In this document: in pieces, positions 43,024 to 50,844 of the stretch | Layout: each line of letters opens with the position of its first letter | How positions within the stretch are numbered: position 1 is the first letter of the stretch | DNA from: Paenibacillus ihumii | GTDB taxonomy: Bacteria > Bacillota > Bacilli > Paenibacillales > Paenibacillaceae | Direction: 5' to 3' | Length of the DNA stretch: 64,000 bases | NCBI RefSeq assembly: GCF_001403875.1 | Contig: NZ_LN884295.1 | Coordinates: 62,001 to 126,000, forward strand | Translations under genes and position numbers: made by a program | The notes under the pieces: model-generated | What the model saw: the letters and a program-made list of their open reading frames with translations, nothing else | What the model was told of the DNA's origin: nothing | Databases searched by the model: none

Positions 43024-43497
43024 CTACAATATAGACCCGTTCACCACAATATACACATCGAAGCATGGCTCTGCAACGATCGGTGGCTGAATGGACATCG
43101 TGTATCCGGTGGAGACTTGAATCATCTTGTTCCGCTGGATGTAGTCCACCAGCTCCGCGAATACCCGATCCAGACCATCGGGATTTCCGGTGTACCTGGT
43201 ATATACCGCGTCCACGAGCTGAAATACCGGCTTGAAGCCGTAAGGCTGCGGCAAATCTAATGGCCGGTCAACTGGGAACATAAACTCCATGTCCAGAACC
43301 TGCTCCTCCTGATCGTTATCCATTGCGAAGGTAGCGGAGATCATGGGCCCATTGCGTTTAGCCCCGCTGTCCTTCAACACGGCAACGAATTGGCCCAGCT
43401 CTTGATCTATCTCGGATTGCTTCATTCTTGCGCGATAGGAAGCCACATTCTCGAATTTGATGCTTTTCCCGGTCTCAATTTGAATCGTCTGCTCCAT
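43024..43497 (-). CDS. DUF5085-like soluble protein, bacteriocin-cluster edge
   Basis: A 157-residue soluble protein beginning MEQTIQIETGKSIKFENVASYRARM, with mixed alpha/beta pattern and YGFKPVFQLVDAVYTRYTG in the middle. It resembles DUF5085 or GyrI-like proteins of Bacillales but I am not certain. It is the last gene of the series behind the M48 protease and the bacteriocin, 76 bases downstream of the protease, so an accessory or self-protection role is a guess. Confidence 0.55.
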   Translation of the reverse strand: MEQTIQIETGKSIKFENVASYRARMKQSEIDQELGQFVAVLKDSGAKRNGPMISATFAMDNDQEEQVLDMEFMFPVDRPLDLPQPYGFKPVFQLVDAVYTRYTGNPDGLDRVFAELVDYIQRNKMIQVSTGYTMSIQPPIVAEPCFDVYIVVNGSIL

Positions 43498-43573
43498 CTT
43501 GCATACCTCCCGATTTTTATAAAATCATAATTATTTGTTTTCAGCGGAGCCGAACAATTCCAAAATGCTATTC

Positions 43574-44737
43574 TTATTTGGAAATCGACCGCTCTTCCGT
43601 TCCAAAGCGGTGCTGTGCAGCCCTTTGAATCCACTGAATCCGGTGCTCAAACGAAGGATGCGTCTGCAGCTTCTCCAGCCATCTGTGGATGGATAATACC
43701 GAATGGTTCAATTCGGCAAGTTTGGTCAGAGCCGAAATCAATACATTTGCCGGTACTCCCATTCTAAGCGCGTATTCGTCTGCGTCCCTCTCCAGCCTTC
43801 TGGATATATGGGAGCCTATGAACCATAGGTAGCCCAGCATCAGAGCCAAAATAAAAATAACCCCGATCGGTATCGGTATATGAAATCCACTGGCCTCTGC
43901 CCGGTCCATCAGCGACGTCATTCCTAAAAACAAAGGAATCGCCGCAACGAATAACAAGGCTTTGATCCATAAATGGAGCCTTACGATATGCCCGATCTCA
44001 TGGGCAAGGATGGCATTTACTTCATCTTCCGAAAGGTTCTCTAGCAGGTAGCTGGCTACGAACACCCGCTTATGAATTAAGCCGCAGACGAGGGCGTTAG
44101 CTACTTTGCTGTCGGTCGTCGGCCATTCGAACACCTGCACCCGCTTCATATCGTGCTTGTTCAAAAAGCCCTCGATAGACTTTTTCTTTCCTTCATCCTT
44201 CAACGGCTTGGCCGATAAGGTGAAGCGAAGCAGATAGGGGTGCGCAAGGTTGTACACCGCAATTCCGATTAATATGAAAAGGCAGGACCATAAATTGCTT
44301 AACTCGATCGTTATCCAATTAAATCTAAGCGGCAGCACAACGAGTGCCGGCAAATATAGAAGCATGCTGGATTTGACGGCCACCGCCACTTCTTCCCGCA
44401 TGGAGGTTCCAACATCTCGAACGATTCTGCTCACCCGGTGATACATGGCCTGGCTCAGAATCGTACTCAGCATTAAATAAGCAAACGGCAGCGTCGTGAT
44501 GAGAACATAATTTAGCTTCGTCTTCGGCAATAAGCTGGTCAGCAGCATAATGATCGCAACCATCGAAATCACGTAATATATGTAATGAACGGATTTGATT
44601 GTCCCGAAAAAATACAAGGCCCGTTCCTTGGAACCCGTTGCCCTGTAACGCTGAATCGCAAGATTGCCAAGCATCATGGCAATCACTGCATTAAACAAAT
44701 AAATAATAATAGATAGAATGATCTTCAGTGCAATCAT
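43574..44737 (-). CDS. M48-family membrane metallopeptidase
   Basis: A 387-residue HtpX-like protease. Four N-terminal helices precede the zinc motif HEIGH (His 246 and 250, Glu 247) in EVNAILAHEIGHIVRLH. The third zinc ligand Glu lies in RRLERDADEYA. Two helices follow the zinc motif. These enzymes cut membrane or leader peptides on the cytoplasmic face. It lies directly behind the bacteriocin gene, 163 bases away, and might act in precursor processing or immunity; a general role in membrane quality control is also possible. Confidence 0.88.
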   Translation of the reverse strand: MIALKIILSIIIYLFNAVIAMMLGNLAIQRYRATGSKERALYFFGTIKSVHYIYYVISMVAIIMLLTSLLPKTKLNYVLITTLPFAYLMLSTILSQAMYHRVSRIVRDVGTSMREEVAVAVKSSMLLYLPALVVLPLRFNWITIELSNLWSCLFILIGIAVYNLAHPYLLRFTLSAKPLKDEGKKKSIEGFLNKHDMKRVQVFEWPTTDSKVANALVCGLIHKRVFVASYLLENLSEDEVNAILAHEIGHIVRLHLWIKALLFVAAIPLFLGMTSLMDRAEASGFHIPIPIGVIFILALMLGYLWFIGSHISRRLERDADEYALRMGVPANVLISALTKLAELNHSVLSIHRWLEKLQTHPSFEHRIQWIQRAAQHRFGTEERSISK

Positions 44738-44900
44738 GTTCTCACTCCGTAGTAACAGCCTGTGGATTCAAATGAAATTTATCCTATGAACGACGATTCA
44801 GCCGGGCTGAATGGCCCGACTGAAATCATCCTTTAAGCATGATCCTTCTGCATCAGCTTGTCCAAAAAGGCTGCTGCCGGATTGGACAGCCAAATGGCGA

Positions 44901-45155
44901 TTACCACCAGAACGTAAGGAGATAAGCTGCAGCTCCGCCAACCGCTCCAGCAGCTCCGCCTACGAGCGCTCCTGGCCCAGCGCCGACTCCGCCCGCCAAA
45001 GCTCCGCTAGCCGCTCCGCCGATAGCACCGCTGGCCGCTCCGCCGACTACCGATTTCCCCAGATCACTCCAGCTGAAATCACCGCCGCCGTCAATCGCCA
45101 TCATTTCATTGAAGGACAGTTCGTTGAAGCCGTTCAGTTGCATCACAGAATCCAT
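44901..45155 (-). CDS. Blp-like class II bacteriocin precursor
   Basis: The 84-residue precursor has a double-glycine leader ending NEMMAIDGG (residues 17-24) and a mature part of 60 residues, beginning GDFSWSDLGKSVVGG and rich in GxxxG and Ala (SGAIGGAASGALAGGVGAG), the helix-packing type of two-peptide class II bacteriocins. It ends AAAYLLTFWW. GGAGGAG precedes the ATG. The leader shares IDGGG with the graspetide precursor, so the same C39 peptidase-transporter should cut both. Only one such peptide is seen here, so it may act alone. Confidence 0.85.
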   Translation of the reverse strand: MDSVMQLNGFNELSFNEMMAIDGGGDFSWSDLGKSVVGGAASGAIGGAASGALAGGVGAGPGALVGGAAGAVGGAAAYLLTFWW

Positions 45156-45180
45156 AATTTCTCCTCCTTAAATTAATATT

Positions 45181-45227
45181 TACTTTAGTTATAGAGCTGT
45201 GCCATATATGTAAAGATAACTAAAGTA
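45181..45227 (-). promoter_or_regulatory. Inverted repeat around the bacteriocin promoter
   Basis: TACTTTAGTTAT (45181-45192) and ATAACTAAAGTA (45216-45227) are perfect 12-base inverted repeats 23 bases apart. On the minus strand a TTTACA-like -35 and a TATAAC-like -10 lie between and over the arms, ahead of the bacteriocin ribosome site. It may be an operator. Confidence 0.55.
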
Positions 45228-45236
45228 CGCCGCTGA

Positions 45237-45332
45237 TTACTTCCCTCTGTTATTTTTTCTTTTCACATACAAGCTATAAATAAATACAACGACAAACCCT
45301 ATAATAAACGAGAAGATAATAATACCTAGCAT
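45237..45332 (-). CDS. 31-residue membrane peptide (possible immunity peptide)
   Basis: The frame MLGIIIFSFIIGFVVVFIYS is one helix, followed by the basic tail LYVKRKNNRGK. GAGGG stands eight bases before the ATG. It starts 79 bases behind the palindromic site at 45411 and lies 81 bases before the bacteriocin gene. Too short for most gene finders, it could be an immunity peptide that protects against the bacteriocin or a membrane anchor of the exporter. No family can be assigned. Confidence 0.55.
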   Translation of the reverse strand: MLGIIIFSFIIGFVVVFIYSLYVKRKNNRGK

Positions 45333-45410
45333 GGTATTTACCCTCTTTCTGTTTAGTCTTCTACTAGTCATTATCACTAACTATATTATTGATAATATTA
45401 CAAATAAAGT

Positions 45411-45432
45411 AAATATCCCCTGAGGGATATTT
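45411..45432 (-). promoter_or_regulatory. Palindromic operator AAATATCCC-N4-GGGATATTT
   Basis: A perfect 9-4-9 palindrome. On the minus strand it is followed by AC, 20 bases and TAATAT, the same distance as its twin at 50817-50838. It is the likely activator site for the small-peptide/bacteriocin transcript. It could also act as a weak terminator behind the ATP-grasp gene. Confidence 0.6.
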
Positions 45433-45474
45433 TACAGTAACATCCTATAAATTAAATTATTTTACTATAGACGA

Positions 45475-46641
45475 TTACCATACTCGCAGCACCTTGACCT
45501 TGCCGTCCTGAATTTCCAGCTCCATCTGTGCTTTAGGAGAGCCTGTCTGCTCTAGCATCTGAACCTTCTGCTCTTCATTTAGATCCACGATAATGCGATC
45601 CTTATGCTTGCGCGCCTGTCTGCTCCAATTGCTCATGACGTCGTGATAATCAAATAAAAAGGATGGGTTCCCTGTGCCTGTCTTTTTGGAATAGCTGCCA
45701 GCTCCTGAATAAGAAGGAGATCGTTCGATGAGCGGAGCCTGCTGCAGATCCTGGATTAAATGAGCTGTAATCGGCGCGCCTGTCTTCAGCTCAATATCAA
45801 GGAAAGCCGGCATGCTGTTGCACTCGATAAGCACGAATTCACCATCAGGAGTCCTTCTCAGATCTATGCCGCTGAACCGGAGTCCCAGCTGCTGCATCGC
45901 CTTGTCGCAGAAGCGGATGATCGCCTCAGGCAGGTCGACGCTCTCATACTGCACTTCCCCGGAATGATATTCCGGATCGGTTCGATAATCGAGAATATCG
46001 GGATTCGATTTGATAATCTTATGTGCTGATATGACTTGTCCGGCCAGCATATTGACGCGAATGTCATCCCCGGGGACTTCCTCTTGGAATATCGTAGGCT
46101 CATTGCTGATGGCGTCCAGCTGCTCCAGCAGCTCCGGGGTCACCTTCCTGCAATAGCTGCCGCCAGGAAGAGGCTTGCATACCGCCTTCTTCACCTCGGA
46201 AATGAAATTGCGGGCAATGTCCGGATTCGAGGTAATGCAGGTTCTGGGCAGCGGAACGCCGATCCGGTGAAGAGTATTCAACTGATTGTATTTAGATGAG
46301 CTGGTAGGCGCGTTAATGACTCTGGCCCCTTCCTCGTGAAGCACGCGCAGCCACGTCCGTACCGATTCGACTTGGGCGGAGAACTGGACCTGATTATTGT
46401 ATCTCTCGGCCGCACTCCCCCCGGTAAGCTGATTCGGATTATGCGTCATAATACTGCGGAAATAGGCGGAGCGAATTCTTCTCAACGGCTCGCCATTATA
46501 GATAAGCTCGCCGTTAACAGCCCCGTAATCGTTCAGATGAGGCGAGCCGAATTCCTTATATTCGATCCCCATTTCTTTTAATTTCATCACCATATGACGG
46601 CAGTGAAAATCGTTCATCGGATTGATCACGAAGATCGTCAT
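45475..46641 (-). CDS. ATP-grasp ligase, probable graspetide macrocyclase
   Basis: The 388-residue protein has the RimK-like ATP-grasp pattern: the nucleotide-lobe CKPLPGGSY, FQEEVPGDDIRVNMLAG (binding of ATP and peptide) and the metal-binding LRRTPDGEFVLIECNSMPAF. In graspetide systems such ligases join Thr/Ser to Glu/Asp side chains by ester or amide bonds. The precursor with four TTxxxxEE repeats stands 101 bases upstream, which fixes the role. AAGGAGGAG before the ATG is strong. The last 90 residues are of unknown function. Confidence 0.85.
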   Translation of the reverse strand: MTIFVINPMNDFHCRHMVMKLKEMGIEYKEFGSPHLNDYGAVNGELIYNGEPLRRIRSAYFRSIMTHNPNQLTGGSAAERYNNQVQFSAQVESVRTWLRVLHEEGARVINAPTSSSKYNQLNTLHRIGVPLPRTCITSNPDIARNFISEVKKAVCKPLPGGSYCRKVTPELLEQLDAISNEPTIFQEEVPGDDIRVNMLAGQVISAHKIIKSNPDILDYRTDPEYHSGEVQYESVDLPEAIIRFCDKAMQQLGLRFSGIDLRRTPDGEFVLIECNSMPAFLDIELKTGAPITAHLIQDLQQAPLIERSPSYSGAGSYSKKTGTGNPSFLFDYHDVMSNWSRQARKHKDRIIVDLNEEQKVQMLEQTGSPKAQMELEIQDGKVKVLRVW

Positions 46642-46696
46642 GCTTCTCCTCCTTATCTATTGGGAAGTTAAATCATTTTTATTGGCACTAATAGGA

Positions 46697-46734
46697 CAAA
46701 GGGGATAATGTCTTAATGACAATTACCCCCTTTG
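46697..46734 (-). other. RNA hairpin between precursor and ligase genes
   Basis: CAAAGGGGATAATGTC (46697-46712) pairs, with one bulge, to GACAATTACCCCCTTTG (46718-46734). No T-tract follows, so it probably partly stops transcription or shields the precursor message, giving more precursor than ligase. Confidence 0.65.
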
Positions 46735-46742
46735 TAACTAAA

Positions 46743-47030
46743 TTAGAAGCATTCTTCGCCAATGGCCAGCGTAGTTGCGTCGACTTCTTCGCCGATCGCC
46801 AGCGTCGTGAAGATAGGACCGCCTCCGCCTTCTTCGCCAACAGCCATCGTCGTCAGGATCGGGTCATTGGTACCCTCCTCGCCGAGAGCCAGCGTCGTAA
46901 CGATGTTACGATCCAAGCCTCCGCCATCGATATTTTGCATTTCCTCTGGGGAAATTTCGACGGCGTTGATTTCGACATTAAAATGAGAGCTGATTGAATC
47001 TTTTTGCATTGGGTCGAGTGTAATTTTCAT
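46743..47030 (-). CDS. Graspetide precursor with four TTxxxxEE repeats and double-glycine leader
   Basis: The 95-residue peptide has a leader of 37 residues ending EEMQNIDGG and a core with four hairpin units: TTLALGEE (45-52), TTMAVGEE (60-67), TTLAIGEE (75-82) and TTLAIGEE (86-93). TTxxxxEE is the motif of plesiocin-type graspetides, in which two Thr join two Glu by ester bonds. The last residues are CF. The ATG at 47030 has GGAGGTGA six bases before it; the GTG at 47039 lies within that site. The core has two free Asp/Glu-poor linkers rich in Gly and Asn. Confidence 0.88.
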   Translation of the reverse strand: MKITLDPMQKDSISSHFNVEINAVEISPEEMQNIDGGGLDRNIVTTLALGEEGTNDPILTTMAVGEEGGGGPIFTTLAIGEEVDATTLAIGEECF

Positions 47031-47064
47031 TATTTTCACCTCCTTTCCAGCTGCCAGAGATCTA

Positions 47065-48447
47065 TCACTGCTTCAAGTCTAGCTTTTTCAAAATATATTC
47101 AAGAACCGTCTCGCTTCTCGTAATGATTTGCGCTTCGGCCATCATCCCTGTCTTGATGTAGGCTTCCTCTCCTTTTCTGCTCCGCAGCGGCTTGCTCTGG
47201 ACATCGGCTTCGACAGTGTAATAGCTGTTGCCGTCCTGCTGATTCATCACAGCATCCCCGCTGATGGAGCGAACCGTCCCCTGCAGCATACCGTAGTCTC
47301 TGGAAGGAAGGGCAATGAAGCTATATTTGATCGTATCGCCCACGTTGATGTTCGCCACGTCCTGATTGGAGATAGCCAGCTTCATCATGAATTCAGAGTC
47401 GTTCTCCGGCAGGATCGTCAGCAGTTCCGTCCCCGTCTGCAGCAAATCTCCCGCATTAAGATCGGTAATCACATTTACGGTGCCGTCGATCGGAGCTCGG
47501 ATGACGTAATCTCTGAGGGTAAAATCCAGGTTCTGCAGCCGTTCCTCCAGGCTCTTTACGCGCTCCTGCTCAGATTCGATGGATTGGGCCAGCTGCAAAT
47601 ATAGAGCATCCCGCTCGCCCTGCAACTTCTCCAATAACTGATCATTCTCATTCATGGCCGTAATGAGCGCCAATTCAAAGCCGTTGATATAATCGCTGGC
47701 CTGCAGCCGAACCTCCTCCAGCTTCTGCTTGGCCTCGCTGCCGTCGCCATCATGCCGGATCGCCATTTTGTACAGCTCGGATGCGGCCTGCTCCTGCAGC
47801 GCATACTGTTCCTTCTTGATCTGGTAGTCTTGGAATTTGTAGAAGTACTCCGTATCTGGAGGCAGCAGGTTCGTTCCTGAGGCAATGGATTGCTTGAGCT
47901 GCTGCAGCTGGTTTCGTTTCTCCTCAGCTTGTTCAAGCTGTCCCTTCAGCCGGATCAGGTCGACGCGTATTTTCTGCTTTGCGGAATGGCCATCCAGCAA
48001 ATTCATCAGATGTGCCGACGGATCGGCGTCATCCGAATAATCCGGCGTGCTGCCCGCAAGGATCTGGCTCCTGAACTGCACAAGCTCCTCCAGCTGCGCC
48101 TTCGCGTCCCTTAAATCTTGCTCTGCAGCGAGCTTGTCCGCTTCAATCTGATCCTTATGCAGAGTGTACAAAATATCTCCGGCCTTCACCTTCTGCCCCG
48201 CCGCGTACTGAACACTCTCCACGGTACCCGCAGCCTTATTCTGGATCCGGCTTACCTTCTCGTTCGGACGCACTACGCCGCTTGCTTTGACGACGATGTC
48301 GATTTTGCTGATGGAGGCCCAAATCAGGCCGATAGCTAGAATAAAGACCAGGAAACCGATAAATATCGAAATAAACGGGCTCGTCTTCGCCTCCATGATC
48401 TCACGGCTATCAGTAATTTCCCCTATATCCCTAATGACTGCTCTCAT
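47065..48447 (-). CDS. HlyD-like bacteriocin secretion adaptor
   Basis: The 460-residue membrane-fusion-type protein has one N-terminal helix (residues ~25-48), a short biotinyl-lipoyl-like domain (ASGVVRPNEKVSRIQNKA), a long coiled coil and the closing half (YVIRAPIDGTVNVITDLNAG). It links the C39 peptidase-ABC transporter to the outside in Gram-positive class II bacteriocin systems. It is encoded between the transporter and the graspetide precursor, 65 bases and 34 bases from them. Confidence 0.92.
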   Translation of the reverse strand: MRAVIRDIGEITDSREIMEAKTSPFISIFIGFLVFILAIGLIWASISKIDIVVKASGVVRPNEKVSRIQNKAAGTVESVQYAAGQKVKAGDILYTLHKDQIEADKLAAEQDLRDAKAQLEELVQFRSQILAGSTPDYSDDADPSAHLMNLLDGHSAKQKIRVDLIRLKGQLEQAEEKRNQLQQLKQSIASGTNLLPPDTEYFYKFQDYQIKKEQYALQEQAASELYKMAIRHDGDGSEAKQKLEEVRLQASDYINGFELALITAMNENDQLLEKLQGERDALYLQLAQSIESEQERVKSLEERLQNLDFTLRDYVIRAPIDGTVNVITDLNAGDLLQTGTELLTILPENDSEFMMKLAISNQDVANINVGDTIKYSFIALPSRDYGMLQGTVRSISGDAVMNQQDGNSYYTVEADVQSKPLRSRKGEEAYIKTGMMAEAQIITRSETVLEYILKKLDLKQ

Positions 48448-48512
48448 ATCGTCCTACCTACTTCCATGCGTTGTTGCTCACGATAGGATCCCTGTCCATC
48501 CACCGATTCCTG

Positions 48513-50768
48513 CTATTTGCTGATCGGCTCCAGCATGCCTTGTCCCTCCATTCCTTGCTCCTGCATCCCTTCCGGAATCTGATCCTTCCACAGCTCGTAG
48601 TACTTGCCCCGCTGACTCATGAGTTCGGCATGCGTTCCCGCTTCGATGATTTCACCCTGATCCATGACGAAAATGCGGTTGCAGCGCATAATTGTGCTCA
48701 ATCGGTGAGCGATAATGATCGTGGTAACATCGTTCAAATTATGTATCGTCTCCGAAATTGCCTTCTCCGTCGTCGAATCCAGATTACTCGTCGCTTCATC
48801 CATAATCAGGATGTCAGGCTGCTTCAGGAGTGCTCTCGCAATAGCAAGGCGCTGCCTCTGCCCGCCGGACAAGTTGGATGCATCCTCCTCCAGTACGGTG
48901 TTGTATCTTAACGGCAGCTCGTTAATGAAGTCATGGGCCTTGGCTATCTTCGCTGCTTCTACGATCCGCTCCAGCTCCGCCTCCTCCTCAATCCCGAGGC
49001 AGAGATTCTCGCGGATCGTGCCGCTGAAGAAAAACGTATCCTGCGTAATATAAGCAATCTTCTCGCGGAGCGTATCGATGTTAATATCCTTAATATTGTT
49101 GCCGTTGATGAGGATATCGCCCTTCTCCGGAGTATAAAACCGCATTAGCAGCTGAATCAGCGTCGTCTTGCCGGAGCCGCTCTCGCCAACGAAAGCTACC
49201 TTCTCCCCGGGAGAAATAGTCAGGCTCACGTTCTTCAGGACAAGCTGCCTTGTACCATACCGGAAATCCAGCCCCTGCAGCTTCAATTCCCCTTTCAACG
49301 AGGCCGGGCTGATCTTTCGTTCCTCGTCCTCTTTCTTCTCTGGCTCAAGATCCAATATCTCTCCGAGCCGGTCCGCCGCAACTACTGCGGTCTGCACCAT
49401 CGGCTGCAGGTTGATCAAATTCTGGATCGGCTCCAGGAAATAAGCGAGCAGCGCATTAAAAGTAATTAACTGGCCCATCGATAAATTCCCGTGGATGACC
49501 TGGTACGCTCCTGCCCATAAAATGACAATTCCTCCGATTGCCTGAACCATCCCCTTGAGCGATGACTGCATATTATTGAAGAATCCGAAGCGAAAGACGC
49601 TCCGCAGCAGCACAACAAATTTCTTCTCCGTCTCGAAATTCGCCTTCTGTTCGGCGCTGTAGGCCTTGACCGTCTCGATGCCGTTAATCGATTCCACCAG
49701 ATAAGAGTTCAACTGGGCATTATCCTCCATTTGCTTGCGGTTCATCCGCTCAAAAGGTTTGTGGAATGCCCATACCAGCACGATATACAGCGGGATCATG
49801 GCCGAGGTCACCCCAAACAGAAACGGGCTCTGGGAGTATAGGATGAACCCGCCGATCAGCACCATGATGACGTCGATCATGATCGTAAGCGTTGCTCCCG
49901 ATATGGCGTCCCTTACTTTGGAGGCATCCATCAGCCTGGAAATAATCTCGCCGGTCTTGCGGGTGCCGAAGAAGTTCATCGGCAGCTTAAGCACATGCTG
50001 GTAGTATCCAAGAATCAAAGAAATGTCCAATTTCTGGCTTAAATATAACAGCAAATGATTGCGGAAAGCGCTTAACAATATTTTGAAAAGAGTTATAGTG
50101 ATTACGCCGATGGAGACCATGTGCAGCGTCTTGTCCAAACCATGGGGCAAAATTTCATCCAGCAAAAATTTAAAGTAAAAAGCACCGAGAATTCCTAGTA
50201 CGGTATAAAGAATTGAAGCCATAAAAAGGCTGAAGATAAGCTTTCGTTGAGGAATTAACAAACTAAAGAACCGGGGGAATAAGCCTTTCGTTTCATCCCC
50301 CTTCTGAAAGGTAGGCGCGGGAACCATCAGGATCAGCACGCCTGTCCAGAGCTTGAAAAATTCCTCGGGCGTATACTTTAGGATTCCTTTTGCCGGATCG
50401 GCAATGATGAGTTCCTTTTTCGTGACTTTATGTATGACGACGTAATGGAGCAGTGTCTGATCCACAATGACATGGGCGATTGCCGGCAAAGGAAACGGTT
50501 CGAAAATGGATTCCTGCTCGGCCCTGACCGCTTTGGCTGTAAACCCGAGGCTCTCGGCCGCTTTGATCACACCGTAGACGTTCGTGCCTCTCTTATCCGT
50601 TCCGGCTACCTCCCGGATCCGAGAGAGCGGAATCTTCAGTCCGTATTGCTTGGAAATGGTTGCGAGGCAGGCGGCACCGCAGTCCTTGATATCGAATTGC
50701 TTGATGCAGTGGTATTTGTTGAAAAATATCATTTCAAATCGTCCCATCCGCAATTTAGTTGTGGACAT
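48513..50768 (-). CDS. C39 peptidase-containing ABC transporter (PCAT)
   Basis: The 751-residue protein cuts double-glycine leaders and exports the rest. It has an N-terminal C39 peptidase (catalytic Cys 30 in DIKDCGAACLATI; His and Asp in HYVVIHK and IADPAKG), six helices from about residue 175, and an ABC ATPase domain (Walker A VGESGSGKTT, signature LSGGQRQRLAIARAL, Walker B ILIMDEA). Both precursors in the cluster carry IDGGG leaders and are its likely cargo. The transcript starts at the site with the palindromic operator. Confidence 0.95.
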   Translation of the reverse strand: MSTTKLRMGRFEMIFFNKYHCIKQFDIKDCGAACLATISKQYGLKIPLSRIREVAGTDKRGTNVYGVIKAAESLGFTAKAVRAEQESIFEPFPLPAIAHVIVDQTLLHYVVIHKVTKKELIIADPAKGILKYTPEEFFKLWTGVLILMVPAPTFQKGDETKGLFPRFFSLLIPQRKLIFSLFMASILYTVLGILGAFYFKFLLDEILPHGLDKTLHMVSIGVITITLFKILLSAFRNHLLLYLSQKLDISLILGYYQHVLKLPMNFFGTRKTGEIISRLMDASKVRDAISGATLTIMIDVIMVLIGGFILYSQSPFLFGVTSAMIPLYIVLVWAFHKPFERMNRKQMEDNAQLNSYLVESINGIETVKAYSAEQKANFETEKKFVVLLRSVFRFGFFNNMQSSLKGMVQAIGGIVILWAGAYQVIHGNLSMGQLITFNALLAYFLEPIQNLINLQPMVQTAVVAADRLGEILDLEPEKKEDEERKISPASLKGELKLQGLDFRYGTRQLVLKNVSLTISPGEKVAFVGESGSGKTTLIQLLMRFYTPEKGDILINGNNIKDINIDTLREKIAYITQDTFFFSGTIRENLCLGIEEEAELERIVEAAKIAKAHDFINELPLRYNTVLEEDASNLSGGQRQRLAIARALLKQPDILIMDEATSNLDSTTEKAISETIHNLNDVTTIIIAHRLSTIMRCNRIFVMDQGEIIEAGTHAELMSQRGKYYELWKDQIPEGMQEQGMEGQGMLEPISK

Positions 50769-50788
50769 ATGTTTAATTAATCACCTAA

Positions 50789-50838
50789 ATTATACCATTT
50801 ATGGGTTATACCATGTAAATGTCCCTTTAGGGACATTT
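50789..50838 (-). promoter_or_regulatory. PCAT operon promoter with palindromic operator AAATGTCCC-N4-GGGACATTT
   Basis: A perfect 9-4-9 palindrome at 50817-50838 is followed on the minus strand by AC, 20 bases and TATAAT (50794-50789). The site sits at the place of a -35 box, which is poor (TTTACA with 19-base spacing), so an activator is probably needed. The LuxR regulator encoded next to it is the likely one. Confidence 0.7.
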
Positions 50839-50844
50839 CGAGCC

